DNA of 64,000 nucleotides from Kibdelosporangium persicum (GCF_013280595.1 NZ_JAAATY010000009.1:124001-188000); one strand, 5' to 3'; shown: positions 18,469 to 27,282, counted from the first letter of the stretch. The notes: generated from the sequence alone by a model not told the origin. Numbers and translations are program-made.

Positions 18469-20781
18469 GTGGGTGACGTGCGAACCGAGCGCGGGCGGCA
18501 GTTGCTGTCCCGAGTGCTCGCCGGTGTTCCGGCCAACGAGAACCCGTTGACGCATGTGGAGGACCTGCCGGAACGGCTGCCGCAGTACGCCGAATGGCCT
18601 GATTGGGCGCCCGCGCAGGTCGTCGGCGCGTTCCGGGCGCGGGGCCTGGAAAAGCCGTGGACACACCAGGTCGAGGCGGCCGAGCACATCTGGAACTCGC
18701 GGCACGTCGTGCTCTCGACCGGAACGGCGTCCGGAAAGTCCTTGTCGTACCAGCTTCCCGTTTTGTCGTCGTTCGCGACCGACCGGCGGTGCACGGCGCT
18801 CTATCTGGCGCCCACGAAAGCGCTGGGTGCCGACCAGTTGCGGGCAGTGCGAGACCTGGACCTGCCGGACGTGCGGGCGTCGAGTTTCGACGGCGACACA
18901 CCCATGGAGGAACGAGACTGGGTGCGGGCGCATGCCCGATGGGTGTTCACCAACCCGGACATGATCCACCGCGGCATCCTGCCGTCGCACGCGCGCTGGG
19001 CCCAGTTCTTCCGGCGGCTGAAATACATAGTGGTGGACGAGGCGCACGCGTACCGCGGCGTGTTCGGTTCGCACGTCGCGCTTCTGCTCCGCAGGCTGCG
19101 CCGGGTCGCGCGGCATTACGGTTCGGACCCGACATTCATCGCGGCTTCCGCAACGGTGTCCGATCCATCGGTTTCCGCGACTCGGCTGTGCGGCGTCGAA
19201 TGCGTCGCGGTCACCGAAGACGGCTCGCCGCGCGGCGCCCGGACGGTCGCATTGTGGGAACCGCCATTGATGGACGAACTCAAGGGCGAAAACGGTGCCC
19301 CCGTCCGGCGGTCGGCCGGTGCGGAGACCGCGCGCATCCTCACCGACCTGGTGGTGGAAGGCGCGCGCACGCTCGCGTTCGTGCGTTCGCGGCGTGGTGC
19401 CGAACTGACCGCGCTCTCCGCCCGGCACGCACTGTCTCAAGTGGACACGACGTTGGCCGGCCGGGTGGCCGCCTACCGGGCGGGGTTCCTGCCGGAGGAG
19501 CGGCGTGCGTTGGAGAAGTCGCTGGCCTCGGGCGAACTGCTCGGCGTGGCCAGCACTAACGCCTTGGAACTCGGAGTCGACATCGCCGGGCTCGACGCGG
19601 TTGTCGTCGCTGGTTACCCGGGCACGTTGGCGTCGTTCTGGCAACAAGCCGGGCGCGCGGGCCGAGCCGGTGACGGTTCGCTCGTGGTGTTCGTCGCGCG
19701 GGACGACCCCCTCGACACCTACCTGGTGCACAACCCATCGGCGATGCTGCACCGGCCCATCGAGGCAACGGTCCTGGACCCGCTCAACCCGTACGTACTG
19801 GCTCCGCACCTCGCGTGTGCCGCGGCGGAGTTGCCGCTCAAGGACAAGGACCTCCCGCCGTTCGGTGGGGACACAGCCAGGGAAGTGCTCCAGGACCTGG
19901 TCAACGATGGGGTGCTGCGCAAGCGGCCGGCCGGCTGGTACTGGACTTCGCGGGACCGGCCCCACGCCGGGGTGGACATCCGCGGCTCCGGCGGCGAGCA
20001 GATCATGGTGGTCGAGGCGGACACCGGGCGGATGCTCGGCACGGTCGATCCCGGTTCAGCTTGCGCCACCGTGCATCCCGGTGCGGTGTACCTGCACCAG
20101 GGAACGTCCTATGTGGTCGACGAGCTCGACCTGGACGCCGGTTTGGCCCTCGTGCACGCCGAGGACCCGGAATGGACCACGCAGCCGCGTGACGTCGTGG
20201 ACATCTCGGTGCTCAAAACGTTGACCAAGCAGGACTTCGACGGCGTGACGGTGTGCCTCGGCGATGTCGCGGTGACCTCCCAGGTGGTCGCCTACCTGCG
20301 ACGGTTGCCCTCCGGTGAGGTCATCGACCAGGTGCCGCTGGACCTGCCGGAGCGAACCCTGGAGACCAGGGCGGTCTGGTACACGATCGCCGAGGACCTG
20401 TTGCGCGAAGCCGGAATCGAGCGCGCCCAGACCGGCGGTGCCCTGCACGCCGCCGAGCACGCCGCCATCGGCCTGCTGCCGCTGCTGGCCACCTGTGACC
20501 GGTGGGACATCGGCGGCGTCTCCACCGCCATGCACCCGGACACGGGCGAAGCGACGGTGTTCGTCCACGACGGACACCCCGGTGGCGCGGGCTTCGCTGA
20601 CCGCGGTTTCCAGTCGATCGCCGACTGGCTCACCGCCACCCGGCTCGCCATCGACTCGTGCGAATGCCAGGCCGGCTGCCCGTCGTGCGTGCAATCACCC
20701 AAGTGTGGCAACGGAAACGAGCCGTTGGACAAGGCAGGCGCGATACGCGTGCTCGACATCGTGCTGAAGGCCATCACCTGA
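18469..20781 (+). CDS. DEAD/DEAH-box helicase with C-terminal DUF1998 cysteine cluster (MrfA/Hrq1-like)
   Basis: A 770-residue superfamily 2 helicase. Motif I is STGTASGKS (~residue 85), motif II DEAH, motif III SATV, and the second RecA domain ends with QQAGRAGRAG. The C-terminal DUF1998 region carries CECQAGCPSCVQSPKCGN, the four-cysteine metal site of MrfA/Hrq1 enzymes that act in DNA interstrand crosslink and mitomycin repair. It matches the 'helicase/secretion neighbourhood' helicase family that lies beside Tad genes in actinobacteria. It starts with GTG with a weak ribosome site. It overlaps the broken MOSC gene by one base. Confidence 0.92.
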   Translation: MGDVRTERGRQLLSRVLAGVPANENPLTHVEDLPERLPQYAEWPDWAPAQVVGAFRARGLEKPWTHQVEAAEHIWNSRHVVLSTGTASGKSLSYQLPVLSSFATDRRCTALYLAPTKALGADQLRAVRDLDLPDVRASSFDGDTPMEERDWVRAHARWVFTNPDMIHRGILPSHARWAQFFRRLKYIVVDEAHAYRGVFGSHVALLLRRLRRVARHYGSDPTFIAASATVSDPSVSATRLCGVECVAVTEDGSPRGARTVALWEPPLMDELKGENGAPVRRSAGAETARILTDLVVEGARTLAFVRSRRGAELTALSARHALSQVDTTLAGRVAAYRAGFLPEERRALEKSLASGELLGVASTNALELGVDIAGLDAVVVAGYPGTLASFWQQAGRAGRAGDGSLVVFVARDDPLDTYLVHNPSAMLHRPIEATVLDPLNPYVLAPHLACAAAELPLKDKDLPPFGGDTAREVLQDLVNDGVLRKRPAGWYWTSRDRPHAGVDIRGSGGEQIMVVEADTGRMLGTVDPGSACATVHPGAVYLHQGTSYVVDELDLDAGLALVHAEDPEWTTQPRDVVDISVLKTLTKQDFDGVTVCLGDVAVTSQVVAYLRRLPSGEVIDQVPLDLPERTLETRAVWYTIAEDLLREAGIERAQTGGALHAAEHAAIGLLPLLATCDRWDIGGVSTAMHPDTGEATVFVHDGHPGGAGFADRGFQSIADWLTATRLAIDSCECQAGCPSCVQSPKCGNGNEPLDKAGAIRVLDIVLKAIT

Positions 20782-20936
20782 TGCCGACCGTGCTGTCGGT
20801 CAACCTCGGGACTACGCCAAGGATTCGCGGAGCCGCGCGTACCACCATCGACAAGAAGCCGTTGCCCGGCTAGATCGAAGTTCGCCGCCTGGCCCCAAAG
20901 GCGTCGGCGGCAACGGACTCACCGGTGACCAAGATC
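20781..20936 (+). pseudogene. Broken MOSC-domain gene (N-terminal fragment)
   Basis: The ATG overlaps the helicase stop (TGATG). The first 30 codons read MPTVLSVNLGTTPRIRGAAR..IDKKPLPG, the typical N terminus of YiiM-like MOSC proteins, which bind molybdenum cofactor or handle sulfur transfer. TAG at 20871 ends the frame. Just downstream another frame continues as KGVGGNGLTGDQ, the next MOSC motif, so a stop and a frameshift separate the two parts. The rest of the gene is not visible and it cannot make a working protein. Confidence 0.7.
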
Positions 20937-21017
20937 CAGGTTGTGGCGGGGAACTCATGGTGCCGCAAAGTGCATTTCGTGGTGCCGGAATGGTGGACAC
21001 GGCGTGTGGGTGTGGCA

Positions 21018-21059
21018 ATACGCAGGGGATGCCGGTTCCGTACGACATCCCCTGCGTAT
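21018..21059. repeat. Perfect 14-bp inverted repeat
   Basis: ATACGCAGGGGATG (21018-21031) and its exact complement (21046-21059) flank a 14-nt spacer within the decayed region after the MOSC fragment. It could be a terminator, an operator, or an end of an element that disrupted the MOSC gene. No gene can be read in 20937-21363. Confidence 0.5.
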
Positions 21060-21120
21060 CGCCCTTGCCGCCGAGCCAGTGGCATAGGCCTACGACCGTT
21101 CGACGCGACTGCCGTCAGCG

Positions 21121-21163
21121 GGTCGACGCCGGGAGGCGAGGCGTCGACCGCCGGAGATTTTTT
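21121..21163 (+). terminator. Rho-independent-like terminator after helicase/MOSC
   Basis: GGTCGACGCC (21121-21130) pairs with GGCGTCGACC (21140-21149); a run of six or seven T residues follows about nine bases later. It would stop plus-strand transcripts coming from the helicase. Confidence 0.6.
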
Positions 21164-21363
21164 CCCGGGGGCAGGATCGCCGATCGCGGCTGGTGGGGCC
21201 GCGCTCACCGGTGGCCGTCGCGGAACGGGAGGCCGCATGCCTGGTGCTGGTACTCGGCAGGCCGCCAGGTCCCCGGTCGTCGCGTCGGTGCGGGAAAGCC
21301 GGCGACTGACCTGGAACGAGGCAAACCTTGAGTGGCGCTATGGAGTTTTCGGTGCGTCGCCGC

Positions 21364-21993
21364 TCAGTCCGCGGCTACCAGCTCGGACGTCAGGCTGAGC
21401 CGGCTCGGGGTGGCCAGTGCGTCGGCGAGGGCCTCCTGCACGACGGCCGACTCAGGCAGTCGCCAGCCGCAGACCTCGGGCTTGACGCGCCAGTGCACGA
21501 CACCGTGCTGGAAGGGGCTGGGCGGCAGCGGCACGTAGCTCCCGGCGCCGTGCAGCGTGACCTGCTCGTCAACGGCCAGCTCGCGGCGCAGCGCACGCCC
21601 GGTCTTGGTCAGGAACATCCACCGGCCGGCCGGGGTCGCGACGATCGGCACCGGCATCCCGTAGGTGCGCAGCACGCCAGCGGCCTTGCGGCCGAGCGAG
21701 TCGTCGACCTCGATGGCGTCGAGCACCACACCAGTGGCGACCAGGAGGCTGTAGGGGCGGCCGGTCCACCACGCGGCGACCTGCTCCGGCTTGGTGCCGA
21801 TGCGCTCCTGCCAGTCCCGGTGCACGGGAACCGGTCCGGCGTTCTCCGTTCCCTCACGGCCCGCCCAGTGCGAGCCCGCCGGATAGGTGCCGGGCAGCAC
21901 CGGCCACCCACGCCACGCGAGGCCGACCGCCTCCGCACGCAGTTCGATGCGGAAGGCCCCACGCCAGCTATCCGACCAGTCCGTCTCCAACAT
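21364..21993 (-). CDS. Primase-polymerase (Prim-Pol) domain-like protein
   Basis: A 209-residue protein resembling the N-terminal domain of bifunctional DNA primase/polymerases. Visible pieces include SDSWRGAFRIELRAEAVGLAW, GTYPAG, the strand LLVATGVVLDAIEVDDSLG with acidic residues in the expected metal-binding place, and PAGRWMFLTKTG. There is no helicase domain. Small stand-alone proteins of this type are common in actinomycetes; activity is unproven. ATG at 21993 has AGGAGG about 13 nt upstream. It is on the same strand as the pilus genes and follows them. Confidence 0.6.
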   Translation of the reverse strand: MLETDWSDSWRGAFRIELRAEAVGLAWRGWPVLPGTYPAGSHWAGREGTENAGPVPVHRDWQERIGTKPEQVAAWWTGRPYSLLVATGVVLDAIEVDDSLGRKAAGVLRTYGMPVPIVATPAGRWMFLTKTGRALRRELAVDEQVTLHGAGSYVPLPPSPFQHGVVHWRVKPEVCGWRLPESAVVQEALADALATPSRLSLTSELVAAD

Positions 21994-22046
21994 GTTGGCT
22001 ACTTGCCTCCTTGCCCGGCGGGCACCCGTCCGTGCCCTGCGTCTGA

Positions 22047-22607
22047 CTAAACGGCACGACCGCCGTCCGTTGTAACTGCTTGTCGGCAACTGGTCGGTAA
22101 TGAACGGCGAGTGAAAGCCGCCTGACGTCCCAACTGAACGTCAACCGGTCGGCGGTACCGCTCGCCGACACGCCTGGACCGGCCCGTGATGCCGCTCACC
22201 GCTCTCGGGCGACCGTTGCCCGCGACCGGCGGCACGTTTTCTTCGGCCGGACTCATCTGCGCCACCGGTCCGGCCGCGGCACGAGCGGTAATCTCGCCCA
22301 GACCACTCACCGCTGTGGTCACCACGACGGACGCCACCCAACCGTTCATCCGGCATTCGCCGAGCCGCATCCGCATCATGTCGACCACCCATCGTGCCTG
22401 CTCACAGGCGGCCTGCTCGCCCCACGGCAGGTAGGTCGCCGCGGCGAGCGCCGACAGGTCGGCCGCGCTGTCGGCCTTGTGCCGGGCCGAGGTGGCGGCG
22501 CCGATCGCGAGCATCAGCCCGAAGACCATCACCAGCGCCGCCACCACGAACGCCGCCAGCACCGACGCCGCACCTTCGTCGGCGGGTGGCCTGTGGGAAC
22601 GTCTCAC
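22047..22607 (-). CDS. TadG/TadE-like secretion-neighbourhood protein
   Basis: A 186-residue protein. It has a pseudopilin-like N terminus (DEGAASVLAAFVVAALVMVFGLMLAIGAA), then HKADSAADLSALAAA and a cysteine-containing region, as in the helicase/secretion-neighbourhood TadE-like family. The glutamate at position +5 of pilins is leucine here. The GTG start overlaps the stop of the TadE gene (GTGA). It is the last gene of the Tad operon (minus strand) and is probably a minor subunit or envelope component of the pilus. The Arg-rich C-terminal third is unlike relatives and may be an extension. Confidence 0.75.
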   Translation of the reverse strand: MRRSHRPPADEGAASVLAAFVVAALVMVFGLMLAIGAATSARHKADSAADLSALAAATYLPWGEQAACEQARWVVDMMRMRLGECRMNGWVASVVVTTAVSGLGEITARAAAGPVAQMSPAEENVPPVAGNGRPRAVSGITGRSRRVGERYRRPVDVQLGRQAAFTRRSLPTSCRQAVTTDGGRAV

Positions 22608-22924
22608 TCGGCCACCTCCGGTTCGGCGACCGCGAAGGCCGCCCCGGTGATCGCCAGACCGGAGAGGAACTGACCGGCCGGTGCGACGGACACCTCGACG
22701 CTGATCCGGTCGCCTTCGGTCGTGATCCGCACGTTCGCGCCGCTCGGCGCGATGGTGGCCGCCGCCTCGACCGCGAGTCGCTCGTCGCCACGGGCGACCA
22801 GCCGCGCCGCCTCCCGAGCCGCGTCGACACACCGCAGATGCGCGGTCATCGCCGCGAACCCCGCGAAGGCGAGGGCCAGCACGCCCATGATCAAACCGAG
22901 CGCGATCGCCGCCTCGACGGTCAC
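22604..22924 (-). CDS. TadE-family minor pilin
   Basis: A 106-residue protein starting at a GTG that overlaps the pilin-gene stop (GTGA). TVEAAIALGLIMGVLALAFAGFAAM is the hydrophobic assembly helix with the expected glutamate, followed by a short DAAREAARLVARGD motif typical of TadE. A compact beta-rich domain completes it. GGAG lies just before the start. It would be inserted in the membrane or pilus of the Tad apparatus. Confidence 0.85.
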   Translation of the reverse strand: MTVEAAIALGLIMGVLALAFAGFAAMTAHLRCVDAAREAARLVARGDERLAVEAAATIAPSGANVRITTEGDRISVEVSVAPAGQFLSGLAITGAAFAVAEPEVAE

Positions 22925-23103
22925 GGCTCCTGCATCGCGTCCCTGATCAGGTCGCTGACCAGGTCCTGGAACCAGTCGCTGGTGACGACCAGGTAGACCG
23001 TCCCGATGAGCGCTCCGACCAGGAAGAAGAGCATCGCGTACTCGACTGTGACCGCACCTTCGTCGTCCAAGAACAGGTGCGAGCGTCGCGTGGTCATCAT
23101 CAT
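22921..23103 (-). CDS. DUF4244 Flp-type pilin
   Basis: A 60-residue protein with a basic leader, then DDEG/AVTVEYAMLFFLVGALIG, a type IV pilin cleavage site with glutamate at +5 and tyrosine at +6 as in Flp pilins, and one hydrophobic helix followed by a short charged tail. It is the likely major subunit of the pilus. Translation is coupled to the TadE gene. It starts with three ATGs; the first (23103) follows AGGAACG. A prepilin peptidase is not encoded nearby. Confidence 0.85.
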   Translation of the reverse strand: MMMTTRRSHLFLDDEGAVTVEYAMLFFLVGALIGTVYLVVTSDWFQDLVSDLIRDAMQEP

Positions 23104-23133
23104 TCGTTCCTTTCCGGTCCATGGTTTGTGTGG

Positions 23134-23736
23134 TCATCCGCTCAGCCCCAGCCGGCCCGCGAGGCCCGCGACGACCGGGACGACGCCCAGGCAGACGAAC
23201 GCCGGGAGGAAACACAGCCCGAGCGGACCAGCGATCAGCACACCGGCTCGTTGAGCTCGTGCCTCGGCTGTGTCGGTGGCTGACGTACGCACTTCGTCCG
23301 CCAACGCCGCTGCCACGGTCGCCAGCTCGGTCCCGGACCTGGCCGTTCGGCGCGCACCGCGTGCCAGTGGTGCGGTGGCCGGGACCGAAGCCGCCGGTGC
23401 CCACGCGTCTTCCGCGTCCGCACCCAAGGCGAGCAGGTCGGCTGTGGTCCGCAACGCCTTGCCGCCGTCGCCCGGCACTCGGTCGGCGACCACCCGCACC
23501 GCCGCAGGCACCGGTAGCCCGGCCCGCAGGCATGCGCCGAGCAGGTCCCAGCTCATGGCCAGCTGCAACGGGTCGGGTGCCGGTGTACGGGACCTCCGCC
23601 AGCGCTTCGCCGTGATCAGCTGTTTGCCTGACAGCCTCCGGCTTGGCCGCCCGGACATCTCCGCGAGCCGGAGTCTCGCGGTCCGCGCGCCCGGCGCGAC
23701 CAGCACTGCCGCTGCCAGGAGGACGAGTTCGGTCAT
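23134..23736 (-). CDS. tadC: Type II secretion F-domain protein (TadC)
   Basis: A 200-residue inner-membrane platform protein. An N-terminal helix, the T2SSF cytoplasmic helical domain (WDLLGACLRAGLPVPAAVRVVAD) and two C-terminal helices (GVLIAGPLGLCFLPAFVCLGVVPVVAGLAG) match TadC. The start overlaps the tadB stop (ATGA), so it is co-translated with tadB. With TadB it forms the membrane platform that TadA drives. Confidence 0.88.
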   Translation of the reverse strand: MTELVLLAAAVLVAPGARTARLRLAEMSGRPSRRLSGKQLITAKRWRRSRTPAPDPLQLAMSWDLLGACLRAGLPVPAAVRVVADRVPGDGGKALRTTADLLALGADAEDAWAPAASVPATAPLARGARRTARSGTELATVAAALADEVRTSATDTAEARAQRAGVLIAGPLGLCFLPAFVCLGVVPVVAGLAGRLGLSG

Positions 23737-24512
23737 GGGAGTGCCGCCTGACGTGTCAGTCGTCCGCTCCACAGGAGCCCCACGCACATCAGCCCGACGC
23801 CCATGACGAGCAGCGCCTGGCCAGCCGTCGTGCCGGAGAGCGTCCGGAACGGGTTCGCACCCATGAGTTGTCCCAGTGCTACGCCGACCACCGGCAGGCA
23901 GGCCAGCACAGCGGCGCTGGTTCTCGGGCCGACCATTCTCGCGTGCACCTGGCGCGCGAACCGGACCCTCTGGTCAAGATCCCGGACCACGGCCGCCAAC
24001 ACGTCGGCGAGCGGCAAGCCATGCCGTTGGGCCAAGGCCCACGCGTGGGCGACATCGGCGAACAACGGCTCCCGGACCGCCTGCTCGACATCGCCGCCCA
24101 TTCGCGCAGCGGCCGCAATGGCTCGCATCGCCTCCGCTCCGCTGGAGGGCGCGTCGACCGCCACCGACTCGGCGGCGGCAACCGGATGTGCGCCCGCTCT
24201 GAGCTCGCTCACGAGCGATCGGACGGTCTCCGCGAGGTCTTCCACCGCAGCGGTGCGCTGACGAAGCCGTTGTCTGGATCTGGCGTAGCGCCAGCCGACC
24301 GCACCACCGATCGCGCCCGCGATGGCGCCACCGACGCCCAGCAGGACTCCACCGAGGAGTGCGCTTGCCAACGCGAGGAGAGCGGTGTTCGGCCGGGGTG
24401 GCCGAAACACTCGTCTTGGTGGACCTGTCAGCGCGGCGAGCCGCCTCGACGCCGTGGCCGTCGGCCAGGTCAGCAATGCAGCGGCCAAGGTCAGCACGAT
24501 CAAGGCGTCCAT
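23733..24512 (-). CDS. tadB: Type II secretion F-domain protein (TadB)
   Basis: A 259-residue platform protein. There are two N-terminal helices, then the T2SSF domain (AVEDLAETVRSLVSELRAGAHPVAAAESVA) and two C-terminal helices (VVGVALGQLMGANP; ALLVMGVGLMCVGLLW). The coding region overlaps the end of tadA by 13 bp and tadC by 4 bp. GGGGAGGGG precedes the ATG. It partners TadC in the pilus assembly platform. Confidence 0.9.
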   Translation of the reverse strand: MDALIVLTLAAALLTWPTATASRRLAALTGPPRRVFRPPRPNTALLALASALLGGVLLGVGGAIAGAIGGAVGWRYARSRQRLRQRTAAVEDLAETVRSLVSELRAGAHPVAAAESVAVDAPSSGAEAMRAIAAAARMGGDVEQAVREPLFADVAHAWALAQRHGLPLADVLAAVVRDLDQRVRFARQVHARMVGPRTSAAVLACLPVVGVALGQLMGANPFRTLSGTTAGQALLVMGVGLMCVGLLWSGRLTRQAALP

Positions 24513-25654
24513 GGCGTCGCCCCTCCCCTTTCCTTGATCAGGTCATCCAGCAGAGTTCGCGCGTACAACCGTTCCCCCGGCCGCCACGCGGGGCAGATCT
24601 TCACGAACTCACCGATTCGTTGCAGCACACCGATTTCAGCCAGCCGCCGCGCTTCGCCCTCGCGACGCATGCACAGGACCAGGCGTACGGCGGCGGCCAG
24701 TTGACTGTGCAAAGCGGACCGTGACAATCCGCCGAGTGCGGCCAGCGCTTCGAATCTCGCCGGTACTTCGGCAGGTGAGTTCGCGTGCAGCGTCCCGGCA
24801 CTGCCCTCGTGACCAGTGTTCAAGGCGGTGAGCAAGTCAACCACTTCCGCACCGCGAACCTCGCCCACGACGAGACGGTCGGGCCGCATTCGCAACGCCT
24901 GCCGGACAAGTTCGCGAACACCCACACCGCCGACGCCTTCGATGTTGGGCGGTCTGGCGACCAGCCGGACGAACTGAGGGTGCGCGGGCAACAGTTCGGC
25001 GGCGTCTTCAACGCACACGATTCGTTCGCTTACCGGTACAGCGCCGAGCATCGCGCCGAGCAACGTCGTCTTGCCGGAGCCGGTTCCGCCTATGACGACA
25101 AACGTGAGCCGTGCGTCCACAATGGCCTTGAGCAAGACGGCTCCCTGTGCGTCGAACGTTCCCAGTCGACTGAGACTGTCGAGGTCGTGCGCTGTCGGTC
25201 TGAGCACACGCAAGGACAAACACGTGCCCGATGGCGCGATCGGCGGGAGTACCGCGTGCATCCGGACTCCGCCGGGCAACCAGGCGTCCACAAACGGCTG
25301 CGCGTCATCGAGTCTGCGACCGGCGGCCGCCGCCAGCCGCTGTACCAACCGCCGGACCGATGGCTCGTCCGGGAACCGGACGTCTGTTCTCCGCAGGCCC
25401 GCGCCGTCTTCGACCCAGACCTCGTCCGGTCCGGTGACAAGGACATCGGTGGTCTCCGGCGCCCGCAACAGCGGGTCCAGCGGCCCGGCTCCTTCCAGTT
25501 CGCGGCCAAGGACTTGCAACGCGTCCAGCACATCCTGGTCACCGGCGACACCGCCCGACTCCTCGCGGATCGCGGCCGCGACCGACGCGAAGGTGACCGT
25601 TGTGCCCGCGTTGGCCACACGGCGGCGAACCCGTTCGACGAGTTCCGCTTTCAT
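24500..25654 (-). CDS. tadA: Tad pilus secretion ATPase (TadA)
   Basis: A 384-residue hexameric ATPase of the GspE/CpaF class. Walker A is VIGGTGSGKTTLLG, the Asp box CVEDAAELL, Walker B RPDRLVVGEVRG, and the His box NTGHEGSAGTLHANS. All key residues are intact, so it should be active and supply force for pilus assembly. ATG at 25654 was chosen because homologous sequence begins there; a longer frame upstream lacks a ribosome site. It belongs to the 'helicase/secretion neighbourhood ATPase' family. Confidence 0.94.
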   Translation of the reverse strand: MKAELVERVRRRVANAGTTVTFASVAAAIREESGGVAGDQDVLDALQVLGRELEGAGPLDPLLRAPETTDVLVTGPDEVWVEDGAGLRRTDVRFPDEPSVRRLVQRLAAAAGRRLDDAQPFVDAWLPGGVRMHAVLPPIAPSGTCLSLRVLRPTAHDLDSLSRLGTFDAQGAVLLKAIVDARLTFVVIGGTGSGKTTLLGAMLGAVPVSERIVCVEDAAELLPAHPQFVRLVARPPNIEGVGGVGVRELVRQALRMRPDRLVVGEVRGAEVVDLLTALNTGHEGSAGTLHANSPAEVPARFEALAALGGLSRSALHSQLAAAVRLVLCMRREGEARRLAEIGVLQRIGEFVKICPAWRPGERLYARTLLDDLIKERGGATPWTP

Positions 25655-25733
25655 GACGCTCTGCCCTCTGTCGTAGGTGAAGTCTGGTTCAGCCGATCGA
25701 GATGTGCGGCGACATCGCCGCGCGACAGCGACA

Positions 25734-26795
25734 TCAGGAAGCCACTCTGTGGTCCACGCCAAGGGTTTCCAGGGCTCTTCGGGCGGCGCTGATCAATGGA
25801 CCGCGTCTGCCTGAGAACTCGCCTCGTTCCAAGGCGGCGGCCAGCCCGCGCTGGTGGGGCATCCAGGACAGGAGCGGGAGGCCGACGGCTTCAGCCACGT
25901 CGTCCGCCGTCAACCCACCGGGCGCCGGTCCACGTACCAACACCCGCGCGACTACGCCACGGTCTTTCAACCGCTCGGCGACCAACGACGCCGAGGCACA
26001 CGCACGCAACTCGGCGGGCACGACCATGATGGTGAGGTCGGCGAGATCCAGGGCGGCCCCGGCGGTTGCCGAGAGGTCGCGCGGCAGATCGCAGACGACT
26101 ATGTCGCCGCCGCGTCTGCCCGCTTCGATGACCGCTGTCACCGCGTCCGGCTCGGGTGCGAACCCCTTTCTCGCGCCGGATACGACCTTGAGCCCTTCAC
26201 TGCCGGGCAAGGCGTCACGCAGCGACGAGAACGCGACTCTGCCTTTGACGTTCATCTGGGGCCAGCGCAACCCGTCCTGGCTTTCCGCGCCGAGCACCAG
26301 GTCCAGGCCGCCCGCCAGCGGGTCGCAGTCGACCAGCATCGCGCGATGACCTGATCGGGTCGCGGCTCTCGCCACCGCCGCGGCGAACACGGACGCGCCC
26401 GCGCCACCTCTGCCGCCGACGACAGCCAGCACCCGGCCCGGCGGTCCGCCGGCGCCTTCCGCCGCGTCGGCGATCGCGTCGGCCAGCCAGGCCTCTGCCG
26501 TGGGCAGTTCGACGACCCGGTCGGCGCCGACGTCGACCGCGGCCTGCAACGCGTCGACCCCTTGGGCATCAGGGGACACGATGACGACCCGGTCGCGCCT
26601 TGGCAGCCGCTCATGCTGGATCTCGCGTGCGCCAGGCGGATCGAGCAGCACTAGCGGAGCGTCCGACCACAATGGTCTCGCGGCCGGCGCGTCCGGCACA
26701 CGCCGCAGATCGCAGCCTGCCGCCGCGGCCAGCCGCAGCAGCTCGTCGAGCATGGTCTCGTTGTTGACCAGGACAAGTGGACGGTTCTCGGTCAT
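25734..26795 (-). CDS. ssd: CpaE/MinD-like septum-site protein (Ssd type)
   Basis: A 353-residue protein. The first ~110 residues resemble a receiver-like domain (PLVLVNNETMLDELLRLAAA), followed by a MinD/ParA ATPase fold. The deviant Walker A is GGRGGAGAS where KGGxGKT is usual, so both signature lysines are replaced and ATPase activity is doubtful. Other motifs remain (LVDCDPLAGGLD; VCDLPRDLS). The orthologous M. tuberculosis Rv3660c (Ssd) affects septation, while family context suggests positioning of the Tad pilus. It heads the Tad operon, upstream of tadA. Confidence 0.88.
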   Translation of the reverse strand: MTENRPLVLVNNETMLDELLRLAAAAGCDLRRVPDAPAARPLWSDAPLVLLDPPGAREIQHERLPRRDRVVIVSPDAQGVDALQAAVDVGADRVVELPTAEAWLADAIADAAEGAGGPPGRVLAVVGGRGGAGASVFAAAVARAATRSGHRAMLVDCDPLAGGLDLVLGAESQDGLRWPQMNVKGRVAFSSLRDALPGSEGLKVVSGARKGFAPEPDAVTAVIEAGRRGGDIVVCDLPRDLSATAGAALDLADLTIMVVPAELRACASASLVAERLKDRGVVARVLVRGPAPGGLTADDVAEAVGLPLLSWMPHQRGLAAALERGEFSGRRGPLISAARRALETLGVDHRVAS

Positions 26796-27282
26796 CGGAC
26801 ACCCCCGGATCGACTGCCGGGCTTGCTGCCCGACGCTTCCACCGTCTCGCTTCGGCGGCGGGCGGGCAACGACGCCGGGGCCAGGCTGTGGACAAGTGGG
26901 GTGGGTGTGGACAAGTGGCCGGGAATCGGGCTTCGCGGACGATTCTTGTCGGATCGTTGTGGTATAGGCGCCCGATCGAAAATGTCGTTTCGGTGAGCAA
27001 CCACGATTCGAAGGTGAACATGGGAACGGGTCGCGGCGTTCGGCAAACCCGCGCCAAGATGGTTGTGCTTCGCACGTTTCGTTCAGGCGCTGAACCGACC
27101 AACGAGGTCCACAGTGGACCACGGTCGTCCGGACGAGGAGACGGCCACCCGGAAGTTCCGGGTGACTTGTTGCCCGGCAAGGGTTCGAACAGCGGACCGG
27201 TTACTACCCTGACGTAGAATTTACGTGCCCCACGCGGGACCCACCGAAGATTTTTTCCCGGTGCGCAAGGATTGCGGATATG
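26796..27282. other. Upstream region of the Tad operon
   Basis: About 490 bp without a gene. It contains two direct copies of TGTGGACAAGTGG (26887-26899 and 26906-26918), each including a DnaA-box-like nonamer, 92 bp before the ssd start. A T-run at 27251-27256 lies between here and the 6C RNA. Otherwise nothing is seen. Confidence 0.4.

Noticed and set aside
20870-21398. Several overlapping frames in the gap after the helicase
   Set aside because: No frame has a ribosome site or recognisable domain; the region carries MOSC remnants, an inverted repeat and a terminator.
21151-27261. Shared 13-mer GATTTTTTCCCGG at about 21156 and 27249, considered as a riboswitch or terminator element
   Set aside because: A shared 13-mer is expected by chance in 64 kb, and flanking sequences do not match.
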